A stretch of 64,000 nucleotides of DNA from Verrucomicrobiia bacterium (GTDB lineage: Bacteria > Verrucomicrobiota > Verrucomicrobiia > Limisphaerales > UBA8199), in NCBI GenBank assembly GCA_035946615.1, contig DASYZB010000030.1, positions 1 through 64,000 of the forward strand, read 5' to 3'. A program made the translations under genes and the position numbers. This document shows, piece after piece, positions 8,556 through 17,032 of the stretch (positions within the stretch are counted from its first letter, which is position 1; each line of letters begins with the position of its first letter). The notes beneath the pieces are model-generated. The model was not told the DNA's origin, ran no database searches, and worked only from the letters and a program-made list of their open reading frames with translations.

Positions 8556-11500
8556 CTACTCGGTAGTTAGGAACAGCTCTGCTAGCGAAGCAAATGGCGC
8601 TGTTGGATCGAAGCTGCTCAAGGCGACGAACTTCAGGAACCTGGTTTCCATGGGCTGAACAAATTTGATCCGGTGCAGGTTATCGTTCCTTTCAAATGCC
8701 CCCTGGGCTATTGGCCGGCCCCAGCCTTGGCCATCGGCGCTGGCATACACGGCGTAATCTTTTATCCAGCCGTTATGATTGTTATCCTGGCGCGGCAGGC
8801 AGGTAAGGCCGGTGATGCGCGCCGGTTTCGGAAGTTCAATAATGAGGTGATGCGGGAATGGTGTCGCCGACTCTCCCCAAGGCGTGTGCCACAGCGTGTC
8901 TGCATCCCCGTCGATTGCATTGTCAGCAGGATAATCCGGCTCGGCGCTGTCCGCGCGGATTTTGGCGCCCAATGCCTGAAGGTTATTTGAGAACTTGGGC
9001 ACGAACAGCTTGTCCAGCCAAGTCTCGCTCAGGTCCTGGGCCGGATTGAATGCTGCGGAACCGGCGTAGGCGTAAAGGCCGGCGAGCAATTGCCGCGCGG
9101 CAGGGTCTTTGGACAACGAGGGTAAATCGAATCCGCACGCCAGCAACTGGCCGGCACCGGCGCGGGCTTCGAAGATTATCCCCAGTTTGTGGTTGCGGGC
9201 AAAGTTGTCGATTACTGTGAGGATAGGCCAAAGACCAGAAGGCGCGTCATCGAGCACAAAGACCCGCGAGTGCTGCATCAAGTCGTACCATTGCCAGTCA
9301 CTGTGAGAATCGGTTGGGAACTGCGCGAACAAGGGGTGCGTCGGCTCGCACAGCAGGCCCATGGTGTTGGGCTTTTGGTTCGGAAACCACACCGGGCTCC
9401 AGAACACCGGTAAAAACCTGCCGCGCATGGATTCCGCCGGATTGGCCGACGTCGCGAAGAACACAACACGCTTTCCCTGCGCCAGCGCCGCTTTGGCGGA
9501 TTCCCATTGTTCGCACACGGCGACGTTCGCGGGCGGCTGAAGGTTGGTCTTGGCCGGGTAAACCCAAATATCCCAGTCGTTGGCGAACGGGGTGCCTTCG
9601 AGAGCGAGGGACACGTTGAGCTTTGCAGGCGCAGCGGCCTTGGCCAGCGATGCGCGGATAACGCCCAGCGAGGTCAATCGGCCAGTCGGCGCGGTTATGG
9701 CCGGCAGTCTGCCGGAGGCCAGCTCGCGGCCCTGGGTGTGCTTAATCGTCCAGACCGGTTGGGCATGGGCAATGTCAGCGGCGCCGTAGTGCGCCAGGTC
9801 AGCCTCGGCCTCGAAAGGTTCATCTGTCGTGTAGGTCCGCTTGGGCAGGCGCAGCAGCGGGACAGTGGGGCCGCAGAATTGACGAAAAGATTTCGGCGCA
9901 ATAAAGCCTTTGGAATCCCAGAACGGGTCCAACGGCCCGACCAGCGCCGTGCCTTGGTTGGGATAATCGTGCAAGTCGAGCAGCGAAAATCCTGCGTAAC
10001 CCGGCGTGCGAAGCAGGACTTCGATTTCCTCTTTGTACAGCCGCACCGCGAACCGGCCCGAGGCCCGGACGAACTTCGGCGCCAACTCCAGCAGGTGCTT
10101 GTTTTGCATGTCCTGGCGGATCAGTTCGAAATTCTTCGTCGCCATGACGCCGGTGTATTTCTTCGTCTCGTTGAAATCGGGGAAAAACATCCATTGCCCG
10201 ATTTCGTGGCCGACTGTGGGGTGGGTATCGCCGGCCACCACGTCGCGCAAATCGCGCTCAGTGCCCGGTCCCTGGATGCCGCGTCCGGCGGCGCTCTCAG
10301 TCCACTGCCGGTTTGGCGTGGTTTGCGCCGCCGAAGCCGACGAATAGAGGTGGCGTGGATCACGGTCGATTAACATGCCGACCCAACGCGCCAGCAAGTC
10401 GGCTTTGCCACCGTATTCGTTCCCCAATGTCATGGTGCAGAACGACGGGTGATTGCCGTAGGTATCGACGATGCGCTTGAACTCTGCCTCGATAAACGCG
10501 TCGCGGACCGGGTCTGTGCCGGCCTGGACATTGGCCTGCGGCCCTTCGACCTGGAGCATGATGCCTTCGGCGTCAGCCGCTTGGAACGCCGCCTCGGGCG
10601 GGCACCACGAGTGAAACCGCATGAAATTCAGACCGTAGGTTTTGATGGTCTTGAAAATCTTCTGCCATGCCTCCGGCTCCGTTGGGGGATAGCCGGTCAA
10701 TGGGAAAACCGAGCATTCCAGGGTGCCGCGCAGAAACACGGGCCGGCCATTCATGGTGAATTGCGTCCCTTGCGCCGCAAACTCCCGATAGCCAAAGGTC
10801 GTGGATTTTATATCCGCGCCATGGTTCAGGTTAGCCTGCAGTTCGTACAGGCCAGGAGCAAATTCGTCCCAATAATGAACCGGTCCGGCCTCGGCAATGG
10901 GCAGGTCCACCGTGAAGGGGCCGCCAGCCGATCCCCAGGCAGCCTGTATCTCGTGAACAGGCGTAGCCTGAGTGTTACCCCGGAACTGCAGCCTCAAATC
11001 GAGCGCCCCCTGGCCGGCCTTGCCACTTTCATTCCCAATCCTCCCTTTGACAGTGACGGTCTTTGTCGCCAGGTGCGGATAGACCTGCAAGTCGTCTATC
11101 CAGATTGGCGGTGTCGCTCTCAGTTCGATGCGCCCAATGATGCCGTTCATATTGCCCCATGTTCCGCCGAAAAGGGCGGACACAAAGGGGCCCAGGTTAA
11201 TTTTGACGGTGTTATCGACGCAAATGGTCAGGCGATGTTTGCCCCGAGTAATACCCGTCCCCAGATCGTAAAAGTGCGGGGCGATCAGGCTGTCCTGTGT
11301 GCCGATGAATCTGCTATCGAGCCACACACGCGTGACCCAGCGCACCCGTTCGAGGAACAGTGTCACGCGCTGTGCCTGCCACGTGGCCGGGATTTCGATG
11401 TCTCGTTGATACCACGCCGGCCCGGCATAGTCATAGAGCCGGTAAGGGCCTTCCAGAGTGGGGGCTTTGGAATTCCTGGGGCCGAGCCCGGCGTCATCCA

Positions 11501-11693
11501 TGGTTCCCGGCAGATGAATGGCGCCTGGCAGTTCACGGCTGAACTCCTGCGCATTCGTATCGGCGATTTCAAACCGCCACTGGCCGGCCAGGGAAACAGC
11601 CTGTTCCTTCCCAGCCGCCCCGCAAGCGCCCATGCCGCTCATCCCCAGACACAAACAAGCAAGCCATCGAATCGATTTGAGACGCGGTTCCAT
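8556..11693 (-). CDS. Secreted glycoside hydrolase family 2 protein with C-terminal F5/8 type C domain
   Basis: A 1045-residue exported enzyme. It begins with a signal peptide (Arg/Lys then a hydrophobic core ending near GACGAAG). A jelly-roll sugar-binding domain follows ('LAGQWRFEI', 'LPGTMDDAGLG', 'WYQRDIEIP'), then an immunoglobulin-like domain and a TIM barrel. The barrel carries the probable acid/base in 'TLGNEYGG' (about 423) and the probable nucleophile in 'GHEIGQW' (about 496). The last 130 residues form a discoidin-type carbohydrate-binding module ('DNAIDGDADTLWHTPWGES'). The exact substrate is unknown. ATG 11693 gives a clean signal peptide. A GTG at 11777 overlapping the upstream stop (GTGA) is an alternative start that would add 28 residues in front of it. 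It sits in the same-strand sugar locus as RhaT and the isomerase. Confidence 0.85.
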   Translation of the reverse strand: MEPRLKSIRWLACLCLGMSGMGACGAAGKEQAVSLAGQWRFEIADTNAQEFSRELPGAIHLPGTMDDAGLGPRNSKAPTLEGPYRLYDYAGPAWYQRDIEIPATWQAQRVTLFLERVRWVTRVWLDSRFIGTQDSLIAPHFYDLGTGITRGKHRLTICVDNTVKINLGPFVSALFGGTWGNMNGIIGRIELRATPPIWIDDLQVYPHLATKTVTVKGRIGNESGKAGQGALDLRLQFRGNTQATPVHEIQAAWGSAGGPFTVDLPIAEAGPVHYWDEFAPGLYELQANLNHGADIKSTTFGYREFAAQGTQFTMNGRPVFLRGTLECSVFPLTGYPPTEPEAWQKIFKTIKTYGLNFMRFHSWCPPEAAFQAADAEGIMLQVEGPQANVQAGTDPVRDAFIEAEFKRIVDTYGNHPSFCTMTLGNEYGGKADLLARWVGMLIDRDPRHLYSSASAAQTTPNRQWTESAAGRGIQGPGTERDLRDVVAGDTHPTVGHEIGQWMFFPDFNETKKYTGVMATKNFELIRQDMQNKHLLELAPKFVRASGRFAVRLYKEEIEVLLRTPGYAGFSLLDLHDYPNQGTALVGPLDPFWDSKGFIAPKSFRQFCGPTVPLLRLPKRTYTTDEPFEAEADLAHYGAADIAHAQPVWTIKHTQGRELASGRLPAITAPTGRLTSLGVIRASLAKAAAPAKLNVSLALEGTPFANDWDIWVYPAKTNLQPPANVAVCEQWESAKAALAQGKRVVFFATSANPAESMRGRFLPVFWSPVWFPNQKPNTMGLLCEPTHPLFAQFPTDSHSDWQWYDLMQHSRVFVLDDAPSGLWPILTVIDNFARNHKLGIIFEARAGAGQLLACGFDLPSLSKDPAARQLLAGLYAYAGSAAFNPAQDLSETWLDKLFVPKFSNNLQALGAKIRADSAEPDYPADNAIDGDADTLWHTPWGESATPFPHHLIIELPKPARITGLTCLPRQDNNHNGWIKDYAVYASADGQGWGRPIAQGAFERNDNLHRIKFVQPMETRFLKFVALSSFDPTAPFASLAELFLTTE

Positions 11694-11773
11694 CGGTGGC
11701 CCGCAAGTGTGCAAGACAAAACGTCCCTTCGCAATGCGCAACGGCCGGGGCGCGCACGCATCGAGCAGAATCT

Positions 11774-12733
11774 TCACCCTGCGAGCGTCACGAATGTCTC
11801 ACCGACGTCGCGCCAGCCCAGCCGCTCCGGTTCGAGCGCGGCCTGGAGCCGTTCAAGCGGTTCGACCACCCCTTCGCGACCAAGGGGGAACGTCTTGAAG
11901 TGAATGGGCAGTAGATGCTCAGCGCCCGCATCATTGGCCATTCGCACGGCTTGCTCCGGTGTGCAATGGGAGCAAATCCACGGCTGGTACGCGCCAATCG
12001 GCATGATGGCCAGCTCGAATGGCCCTTTAGAACGTAGCGAACGAAAAGAATCGGTCCAGGCTGTGTCGCCGCCAAAAATAATCCTCTTCCCTTCGCGCTG
12101 GACGATATAGCCGTTGTAGCCGCGGAATTTGTCGTAACGCCAGCGGGCGCCCCAATGGTTGACCTCGAAGGCGCGCACCTGCACACACCCGTTGCGGGTC
12201 CTGAGCCGGGTTTGCTCGCCCCAACGGAGTGGAATGGGTGTTTGGAGCCGGGTTCCAGCGAGCAGGTCGTCGGTGGCGTGCGCCGTTACGGCTTGGGGAT
12301 GGCCGGGCAAATCGGCAATGGTGGCCAAGTCCATGTGGTCCATATGGGCGTGGGACAACAATACCAAATCAATGGGCGGCAACTGCTGCGGTTTGAGGGC
12401 CGGCGCAATCAAGCGCCGCGCGCCGATGGTTCCAATGCGGGTATTGGCCCCCACCCGTCGCAGCAGGGCAGGGTCGGTCAGAATGGTCACGCCATAAAAG
12501 TTCAGAAGCACCGTGGCGTGTCCCAGCCAGGCTGCCGTGAGGGCTTGGCTCGACCACAACTCGGGCGCGGGGATGATCTTGGGTTCGAGAATGGGCCGGC
12601 GGGTTTCGGCGACCAGCTCGCGCACTGCGCGGGCCCCCAATTGATTGGAACATCCGGCCCATACACCGGCCAGGCCGAGGGAACCGACTGTCAAGAAACG
12701 GCGACGCGAAAATCTCCGGCTGTATTTTTTCAA
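11774..12733 (-). CDS. Tat-exported MBL-fold metallohydrolase lipoprotein (UlaG/NAPE-PLD-like, COG2220)
   Basis: A 319-residue protein with a twin-arginine signal (SRRRFLTVG, residues 9-17) and a lipobox ending at Cys28 (VWAGC), so it is predicted to be exported folded and anchored as a lipoprotein. The catalytic core shows the metallo-beta-lactamase motif SHAHMDHMD, followed by 'IFGGDTAWTDSF' and 'LLPIHFKTFPLG', typical of the UlaG / NAPE-phospholipase D-like branch. I choose the TTG at 12733, preceded by AGGAAAG, because the open frame further upstream (to 12967) runs through a palindromic repeat and is unlikely to be translated. The GH2 gene follows immediately, so the two may be cotranscribed. 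Substrate unknown. Confidence 0.8.
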   Translation of the reverse strand: MKKYSRRFSRRRFLTVGSLGLAGVWAGCSNQLGARAVRELVAETRRPILEPKIIPAPELWSSQALTAAWLGHATVLLNFYGVTILTDPALLRRVGANTRIGTIGARRLIAPALKPQQLPPIDLVLLSHAHMDHMDLATIADLPGHPQAVTAHATDDLLAGTRLQTPIPLRWGEQTRLRTRNGCVQVRAFEVNHWGARWRYDKFRGYNGYIVQREGKRIIFGGDTAWTDSFRSLRSKGPFELAIMPIGAYQPWICSHCTPEQAVRMANDAGAEHLLPIHFKTFPLGREGVVEPLERLQAALEPERLGWRDVGETFVTLAG

Positions 12734-12836
12734 ACTGCTTTCCTGCAAAGACTGTTTAATCGAGGGTGAACAATATACAGACTGGAAATGCGGGCAAGAA
12801 AAAACAGCCGACCTTCGTCGCTCAGTGCCGCTCACT

Positions 12837-12974
12837 GTAGGAGACGACGTAAGGAGTCTCTGATCAGCAAGTTCCGGGTAAGCAAAGGCGAGGCGTGACC
12901 GGCAGACAATCTTGATCAGAGACTCCTTAGGTCGTCTCCTACAAGGATTTGGAACCGGCCTTGTCATTGACCCC
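12837..12974. repeat. Long palindromic repeat, copy 1 (30-bp near-perfect inverted arms)
   Basis: Arms at 12837-12866 and 12913-12942 (beginning GTAGGAGACGAC and ending TCTCTGATCA) differ at one of 30 positions. About 46 bases separate them. Homology to copy 2 at 35863-35994 covers the arms, parts of the spacer (TTCCGGGTAA, CAATCTTG) and about 30 bases beyond the right arm (GGAAC..CTTGTC..TTG..CCC). It lies between two same-strand genes. Confidence 0.85.
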
Positions 12975-12988
12975 GTGAAGGCGGGGCG

Positions 12989-14026
12989 TTAATGGGGTTT
13001 GGAGTTCGAAGTCTCCTGGGACTTTGTCGTTTGAGCGGTTGGAATTTGAGCCTTGAGCGCGTTTGTGCCGTTCGCTTCGGCTTGTCGTTGTTCCAGATTC
13101 CGCGCCAGGCGCTTCTTAAGGTCCAAGTACACATCGTTAGTGATGGCATCGAGGTGAGAGCGCGCCTCGGCGAACCGGCGCGCCATGATCTTTAGCCGCG
13201 CAAAATGGATATAGACCCCTTCGCGCTCGATTTCGTCGTGGGCGATTTTCAGGGCATTGGTCCAGGCGTTCAGGGCCTTATCAATCGGCACGGGTTGAAG
13301 GCCGTAATAACTTTGGGCCACATCAGAAAGCAACGGAAAATTCTGCGGGTCCAGCCGCATTGAATTGCTATAAAGCTGGAATGCCTTCGCGAAGACTTGG
13401 TCCTCGTTGAGCGCAAAATATTCCTTGGCATCCTGCCGGAACAGGAAAACTGTGGTGCCGAAGTTGTGATAATAGACCGGTTCGAGGGGGTTGAGTTCAA
13501 TGGCCTTGGCGTAATATTCGAAGGCCTTCTTGACCGGCCCATGATGTCCGTAGATGTTGGCCAGGTTATTATAAATCGCCGGGTTATTCGTATCCAGTTC
13601 GAGCGCCTTTTCCAACTGGTCCTGGGCGCTGTCTTCGTCCTTAGTGTCCCCCAGAAAACTGGCATAGGCGATGCGCGCGGTGGAGAATTTAGGATGCCGC
13701 TGAATGAAATCCTGGTAGGCCTTGCCGACCGGTTCGAGCCGTTGCAGGATACGTTGCCTCAATTCCTCCGCCGGAACGCCGGCCCCTTTGGACGCAAACT
13801 GAGCGTTCTCTTGAATCCACCGGTCCACTTCGGTCTGGGCGTCATCATCCTGGGCCATCAATTCCTTGAACTGGCGTTCCACAGCCTCTTTGGATTCGGC
13901 CGCCCCGGTAGCGGCATTTGTGGCTATGGCGTTCGTCCCGGCCACTTTTGTGGAGCTAAGGGAAAAGTTGTTCCCTGGGCTCGCGCTGCCTAATGCCAGG
14001 GCGCTCATCAAACCAATCGCGAACAT
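12989..14026 (-). CDS. Exported tetratricopeptide-repeat protein
   Basis: A 345-residue protein with a hydrophobic N-terminal signal (MFAIGLMSALALGSASPG) and a series of TPR-like helical pairs at about residues 90-250. Recognisable units include 'ALELDTNNPAIYNNLANIYG', 'AFEYYAKAIELNPLEPVYYH' and a related 'SMRLDPQNFPLLSDVAQSYY'. The C-terminal 40 residues are Gln/Asn/Thr-rich. TPR arrays mediate protein-protein contacts. No enzymatic domain is visible, so the specific role is unknown. The frame is open to a GTG at 14050, but the ATG at 14026 gives a tidier signal peptide. Nothing in the neighbourhood indicates a partner. Confidence 0.75.
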   Translation of the reverse strand: MFAIGLMSALALGSASPGNNFSLSSTKVAGTNAIATNAATGAAESKEAVERQFKELMAQDDDAQTEVDRWIQENAQFASKGAGVPAEELRQRILQRLEPVGKAYQDFIQRHPKFSTARIAYASFLGDTKDEDSAQDQLEKALELDTNNPAIYNNLANIYGHHGPVKKAFEYYAKAIELNPLEPVYYHNFGTTVFLFRQDAKEYFALNEDQVFAKAFQLYSNSMRLDPQNFPLLSDVAQSYYGLQPVPIDKALNAWTNALKIAHDEIEREGVYIHFARLKIMARRFAEARSHLDAITNDVYLDLKKRLARNLEQRQAEANGTNALKAQIPTAQTTKSQETSNSKPH

Positions 14027-14134
14027 GCTCACAGGCGGCCAAGATAGCACGCGAGAGGGACTGTCAAAAGAAGAAACGCAGTCTCAACGTCCCACCGCAG
14101 GGTTCTAAGAGGGCATTTGAAAAACCTTGTTCAG

Positions 14135-14174
14135 GTAGCACCCGACACAAGAGCCTCCTTACGCCGGGTGCTAC
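14135..14174. repeat. Short REP-like hairpin beside the group II intron
   Basis: GTAGCACCCG and CGGGTGCTAC form perfect 10-bp arms around a 20-nt loop. Read on the minus strand the right half is GTAGCACCCGGCGTAAGGAG, clearly related to the outer arms of the 12837 and 35863 repeats (GTAGGAGACGACGTAAGGAG). The intron 3' end lies about 6 bases away. Confidence 0.7.
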
Positions 14175-14296
14175 ATTTTCGTAGAGTCGAGGAGTGGCGC
14201 GGTGGCGTTTAGACCTGGCCGTAGCGGTGTCCGGCCCTTTCGGTTGCCGGTGCCTGAATATCCAGTCATGCACTCCGTTTCCACTCCCCGCTCATC

Positions 14297-14330
14297 AAAC
14301 CGGACGTGCGGTTTTCCCGCATCCGGCTTT
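14297..14330 (-). ncRNA. Group II intron domain V
   Basis: A 34-nt hairpin read on the minus strand: AAAGCCGGATGCGG, GAAA loop, CCGCACGTCCGGTTT. It has the AGC catalytic triad near its 5' end and a two-base bulge region. It is the most conserved catalytic element of group II introns and lies just after the reverse transcriptase stop codon. Confidence 0.85.
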
Positions 14331-14343
14331 CGTTCAAGAGGAC

Positions 14344-15672
14344 TCATGCGTTCGCACACGAGCGGTTGCCGGTCAGGGGTGCCAGTCTGAGCAAACCCAG
14401 GTCCCGGTGCAGATACAGGGGAGCGTAGCGCACGGAAGGCACGCCCTGACTCCGATGCTTGCCGTTCAACCACTGACGCAGCCGATGTCGGGCATGGTTA
14501 TCCACCGCTCGATAGGCTCGGCTGACCGCGCCCAGGCAGAAGTAATTTACCCAGCCGCGTAAGGTTCGATTGAGATCCTCAACCATTGCCTCCACCGGCT
14601 TCCAATAGAAGCTCGGTTGAGTCATTTGGCTGATGGCTTGGCAGATGGCGCCGATTCGCTTGCGGGAGGGACGCGTGCCGATAAAGGCACGGCCATCCTT
14701 GGGCGAGTAACACCGGCCGATGGTGTATCCCAGGAAATCAAAGCTCTCCTGGGGCACCCGACAGATGCGCGTCTTCTGTTCATTGACCGTCAAGTTGAGC
14801 GTGCTCATGATGGCTTGCATCTGCTTCTTGGCCTCTGCCGCATTGCTGCGGCAGAGGATGACGAAGTCATCTGCATAGACCACCAGGCGCGCTTGCAGCT
14901 TTTGTTCCCATCCCAGTTTCTTCCATCCCAGTACAAACCGCCGCATATAGAGGTTGCTCAGCAACGGCGAAATCGGTGCCCCTTGTGGAGTTCCTCTTCC
15001 GCTGTCCTTAGCCACGGTCGTGCGGCGTTTGCCGCCGTGTCCGTCGTCCTCTTCTACCGGCGTCTGCAACCACGCTTTTATCAATGCCAGCATGGCCCCG
15101 TCGCTCACGCGCCGTGCCACACTCTTCATTAATTGCGCGTGGGGAATGGAATCGAAGTAGCCGCTCAGGTCGCAATCGACAACCTCACGGTGTCCCTGGT
15201 TGAGCAGCCCATGGATATTACGGATGGCGTCATGAGCGCTGCGCCCGTGTCGATACCCATATTGTTCCTCGGGCAGGTCCGCCTCAAAGATCGGTTCCAG
15301 CACGATGACCGCTGCCATCTCTACTACCCGATCTTTGATGCAGGGTACTCCTAAAGGCCTCTGCTTGTCGGTTCCGGGCTTGGGTATCCAAACCCGCCGC
15401 ACTGCTTGTGGCCGATAGGTTTTTTCCTGCAATTCCTTTGCCAGTTCTTCCAGCCAGCCGTTCACACCCTCCTGCTCAATCTGCCGAAAACTCACTCCGT
15501 CCACTCCGGGTGCGCCGCCGTTGGCACGGCAGCACCTCCAGGCGTGCCAGAGCACGTCCTTTCGATACAGTTTGTCATAGAGACTATGAAACCGGCAGGC
15601 CGGCTCTCTCTTCGCTTTAGCATGCAACGCTTCCTGAAGCTGCCAGACAGTTTCCGGAGTTATTAGGCTCAC
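14344..15672 (-). CDS. ltrA: Group II intron-encoded reverse transcriptase/maturase
   Basis: A 442-residue LtrA-type protein. Reverse transcriptase blocks are visible in order: 'NGGAPGVDGVSF' (RT1), 'RPLGVPCIKDRVVEMA' (RT2), 'EQYGYRHGRSAHDA' (RT2a/3), 'DLSGYFDSIPH' (RT3), 'GTPQGAPISPLLSNLYM' (RT4), the YADD active site in 'VVYADDFVIL' (RT5), then 'FDFLGYTI' (RT7). A maturase domain (GIIM type) follows with 'LNRTLRGWVNYF'. There is no HNH endonuclease domain. I choose GTG at 15672 because AAGGAG lies 6 bases before it. The open frame extends to a GTG at 15837 but with unlikely sequence. It acts with the intron RNA in splicing and retrohoming. Confidence 0.92.
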   Translation of the reverse strand: MSLITPETVWQLQEALHAKAKREPACRFHSLYDKLYRKDVLWHAWRCCRANGGAPGVDGVSFRQIEQEGVNGWLEELAKELQEKTYRPQAVRRVWIPKPGTDKQRPLGVPCIKDRVVEMAAVIVLEPIFEADLPEEQYGYRHGRSAHDAIRNIHGLLNQGHREVVDCDLSGYFDSIPHAQLMKSVARRVSDGAMLALIKAWLQTPVEEDDGHGGKRRTTVAKDSGRGTPQGAPISPLLSNLYMRRFVLGWKKLGWEQKLQARLVVYADDFVILCRSNAAEAKKQMQAIMSTLNLTVNEQKTRICRVPQESFDFLGYTIGRCYSPKDGRAFIGTRPSRKRIGAICQAISQMTQPSFYWKPVEAMVEDLNRTLRGWVNYFCLGAVSRAYRAVDNHARHRLRQWLNGKHRSQGVPSVRYAPLYLHRDLGLLRLAPLTGNRSCANA

Positions 15673-16256
15673 GCCAATCTCCTTGCTTTTGCTTCTTCTT
15701 GCATTGCTCTTGAACCAAGGCCCCTTCCCTCCACCGGCATTACCCGGCTTCTTCGGTAATATAGGCCTCTCCGACTTCCCACCCAGCCCTGCCCTGCCCT
15801 CGCGGGTGGCCGGTTGCTTCGCCACTTGGCGTTGCACTGAGCGGGAGATCCCGTGTTGCTACAGGACTCCAATTGCCGACATGCCGTCACCAATGCCCCG
15901 GTGGACCCGAACAGCGTTTGCTTCGCTCGCGTACTGTCCGGTGGCAGCTTTCCCCACGTTTTAGCTGGGTCAGCATCCACATTAGATGGTTTCGGGACTT
16001 GCTCAGTGTTCATTCACATTACGGCCTGCCTGCTCGCTGACCCGCTTCCGGGCCTTTTGCACCAAGGGCTTCGGACATTTCATTACTTCCATGCTCGCCT
16101 CGGCTGCTACCGGCTGGAGCGTAAGTTGCCGGGTGGGTTTAATACTCTCCCACTGGAGTTCTGCGCCTTTCCACGGCGCACTAAAACACGCTCTAAGGGT
16201 TAAACCCACTTTAGGTATGGGTTATTGAGCTTAGATTAGTTCAAAAAGGATTCATT

Positions 16257-16763
16257 ATGAAGAAATGTGCAATCAGTCTCCTGGCCGCGTCTGCCCTGCT
16301 GGTAGGCTGCAACCAGAGCGTCCAAACGGCATCAGACCAATTCAACGCGCTGCCCTCGGCGGTGCAGAAAACCGCTCGGGCCCAGGCGCCCAACGCGGAA
16401 ATCACCAGCGTGACGCAAATCACTACGAATGGCATGATGGCGTATGAGATTGAGTTTAGCGAGCAAGGAGGCAGTCCCAAGATTGTAGTGGGGCAGAACG
16501 GGACTCTGCTCAGCTCGGAGCTGCCGAACCGGGCCGGAGTGATCCAGAAATTGCTAACGCCCACAGGGGCCATTGGCACGCCCTTCAGCGCACTGCCGGT
16601 CGCCGCGCAAAAGACGATCCAGGACCAGGCCCCGCACGCGGAGATAACCGGGATCAGCCGCCACGACGAGAATGGGCGAATGGTCTATGAGGTGAAGTTC
16701 AAGGATCACACGCCGATTCAGGTGGCCAGCGACGGCGCATTGGTCGAGGGCACGCCGAAATAA
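16257..16763 (+). CDS. Small lipoprotein with duplicated PepSY-like domain
   Basis: A 168-residue protein with a lipoprotein signal (MKKCAISLLAASALLVGC, Cys18). Two homologous repeats of about 55 residues follow: the first 'ALPSAVQKTARAQAPNAEIT...YEIEF', the second 'ALPVAAQKTIQDQAPHAEIT...YEVKF'. Each has the helix-then-beta layout of PepSY-like (BLIP-like) domains found in periplasmic proteins. The duplication is visible directly. A binding or inhibitory role is only inference. A good ribosome-binding site (AAAAAGGA) lies 6 bases before the ATG. The group II intron is inserted just upstream in antisense orientation and could separate the gene from its promoter. Confidence 0.8.
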   Translation: MKKCAISLLAASALLVGCNQSVQTASDQFNALPSAVQKTARAQAPNAEITSVTQITTNGMMAYEIEFSEQGGSPKIVVGQNGTLLSSELPNRAGVIQKLLTPTGAIGTPFSALPVAAQKTIQDQAPHAEITGISRHDENGRMVYEVKFKDHTPIQVASDGALVEGTPK

Positions 16764-17032
16764 TTTCAGGCCCTGTTGGAACTCGGCACGCCGTGGAGAG
16801 GGAGAGCGGGTTCAGGCCGGGGACCAAATGACCCGCCCGCAGTTTCAACCCGAGCAGGCCCCGCGCCATTGCGAGGGCATTTGAAGCTCCGCGGTTCGAA
16901 AAAAATTTGTTAAGCGAGGTCTCGACAGAATTCGCGTTCATTTGCGTTGAGTTGCGGTTACCATTCACTAGCCTCCAACTAAGGCCTATACGGATGCGGG
17001 CAGAGTTGGTTAAATAGGCCGGAGGCGCCTGA

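Larger units (their letters stand above)
14181..16181 (-). mobile_element. Group II intron (complete, about 2.0 kb)
   Basis: Read on the minus strand, the element starts with the conserved 5' sequence GTGCGCC at 16181. It carries a reverse transcriptase in the domain IV position and has a well-formed 34-nt domain V at 14297-14330 with the AGC triad and a GAAA-type loop. It ends after a long D6-like stem (GCGGGGAGTGG pairing with CCACTCCTCG) near ...GACTCTAC at 14181. Boundaries are inferred from these landmarks. The 3' end could be shifted by a few bases. The host site is intergenic, about 75 bases upstream of the PepSY lipoprotein gene and in antisense to it. The structural class was not determined. 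No internal damage is visible, so it may still be mobile. Confidence 0.85.

Noticed and set aside
10449-11903. 484-codon plus-strand open frame
   Set aside because: Antisense to the GH2 enzyme, whose domains and catalytic motifs are clear. The product has no recognisable features and exists because of GC-rich codon bias.
12734-12967. N-terminal extension of the MBL-fold gene
   Set aside because: The extra frame crosses the long palindromic repeat. The Tat signal begins right after a TTG with a good ribosome-binding site at 12733.
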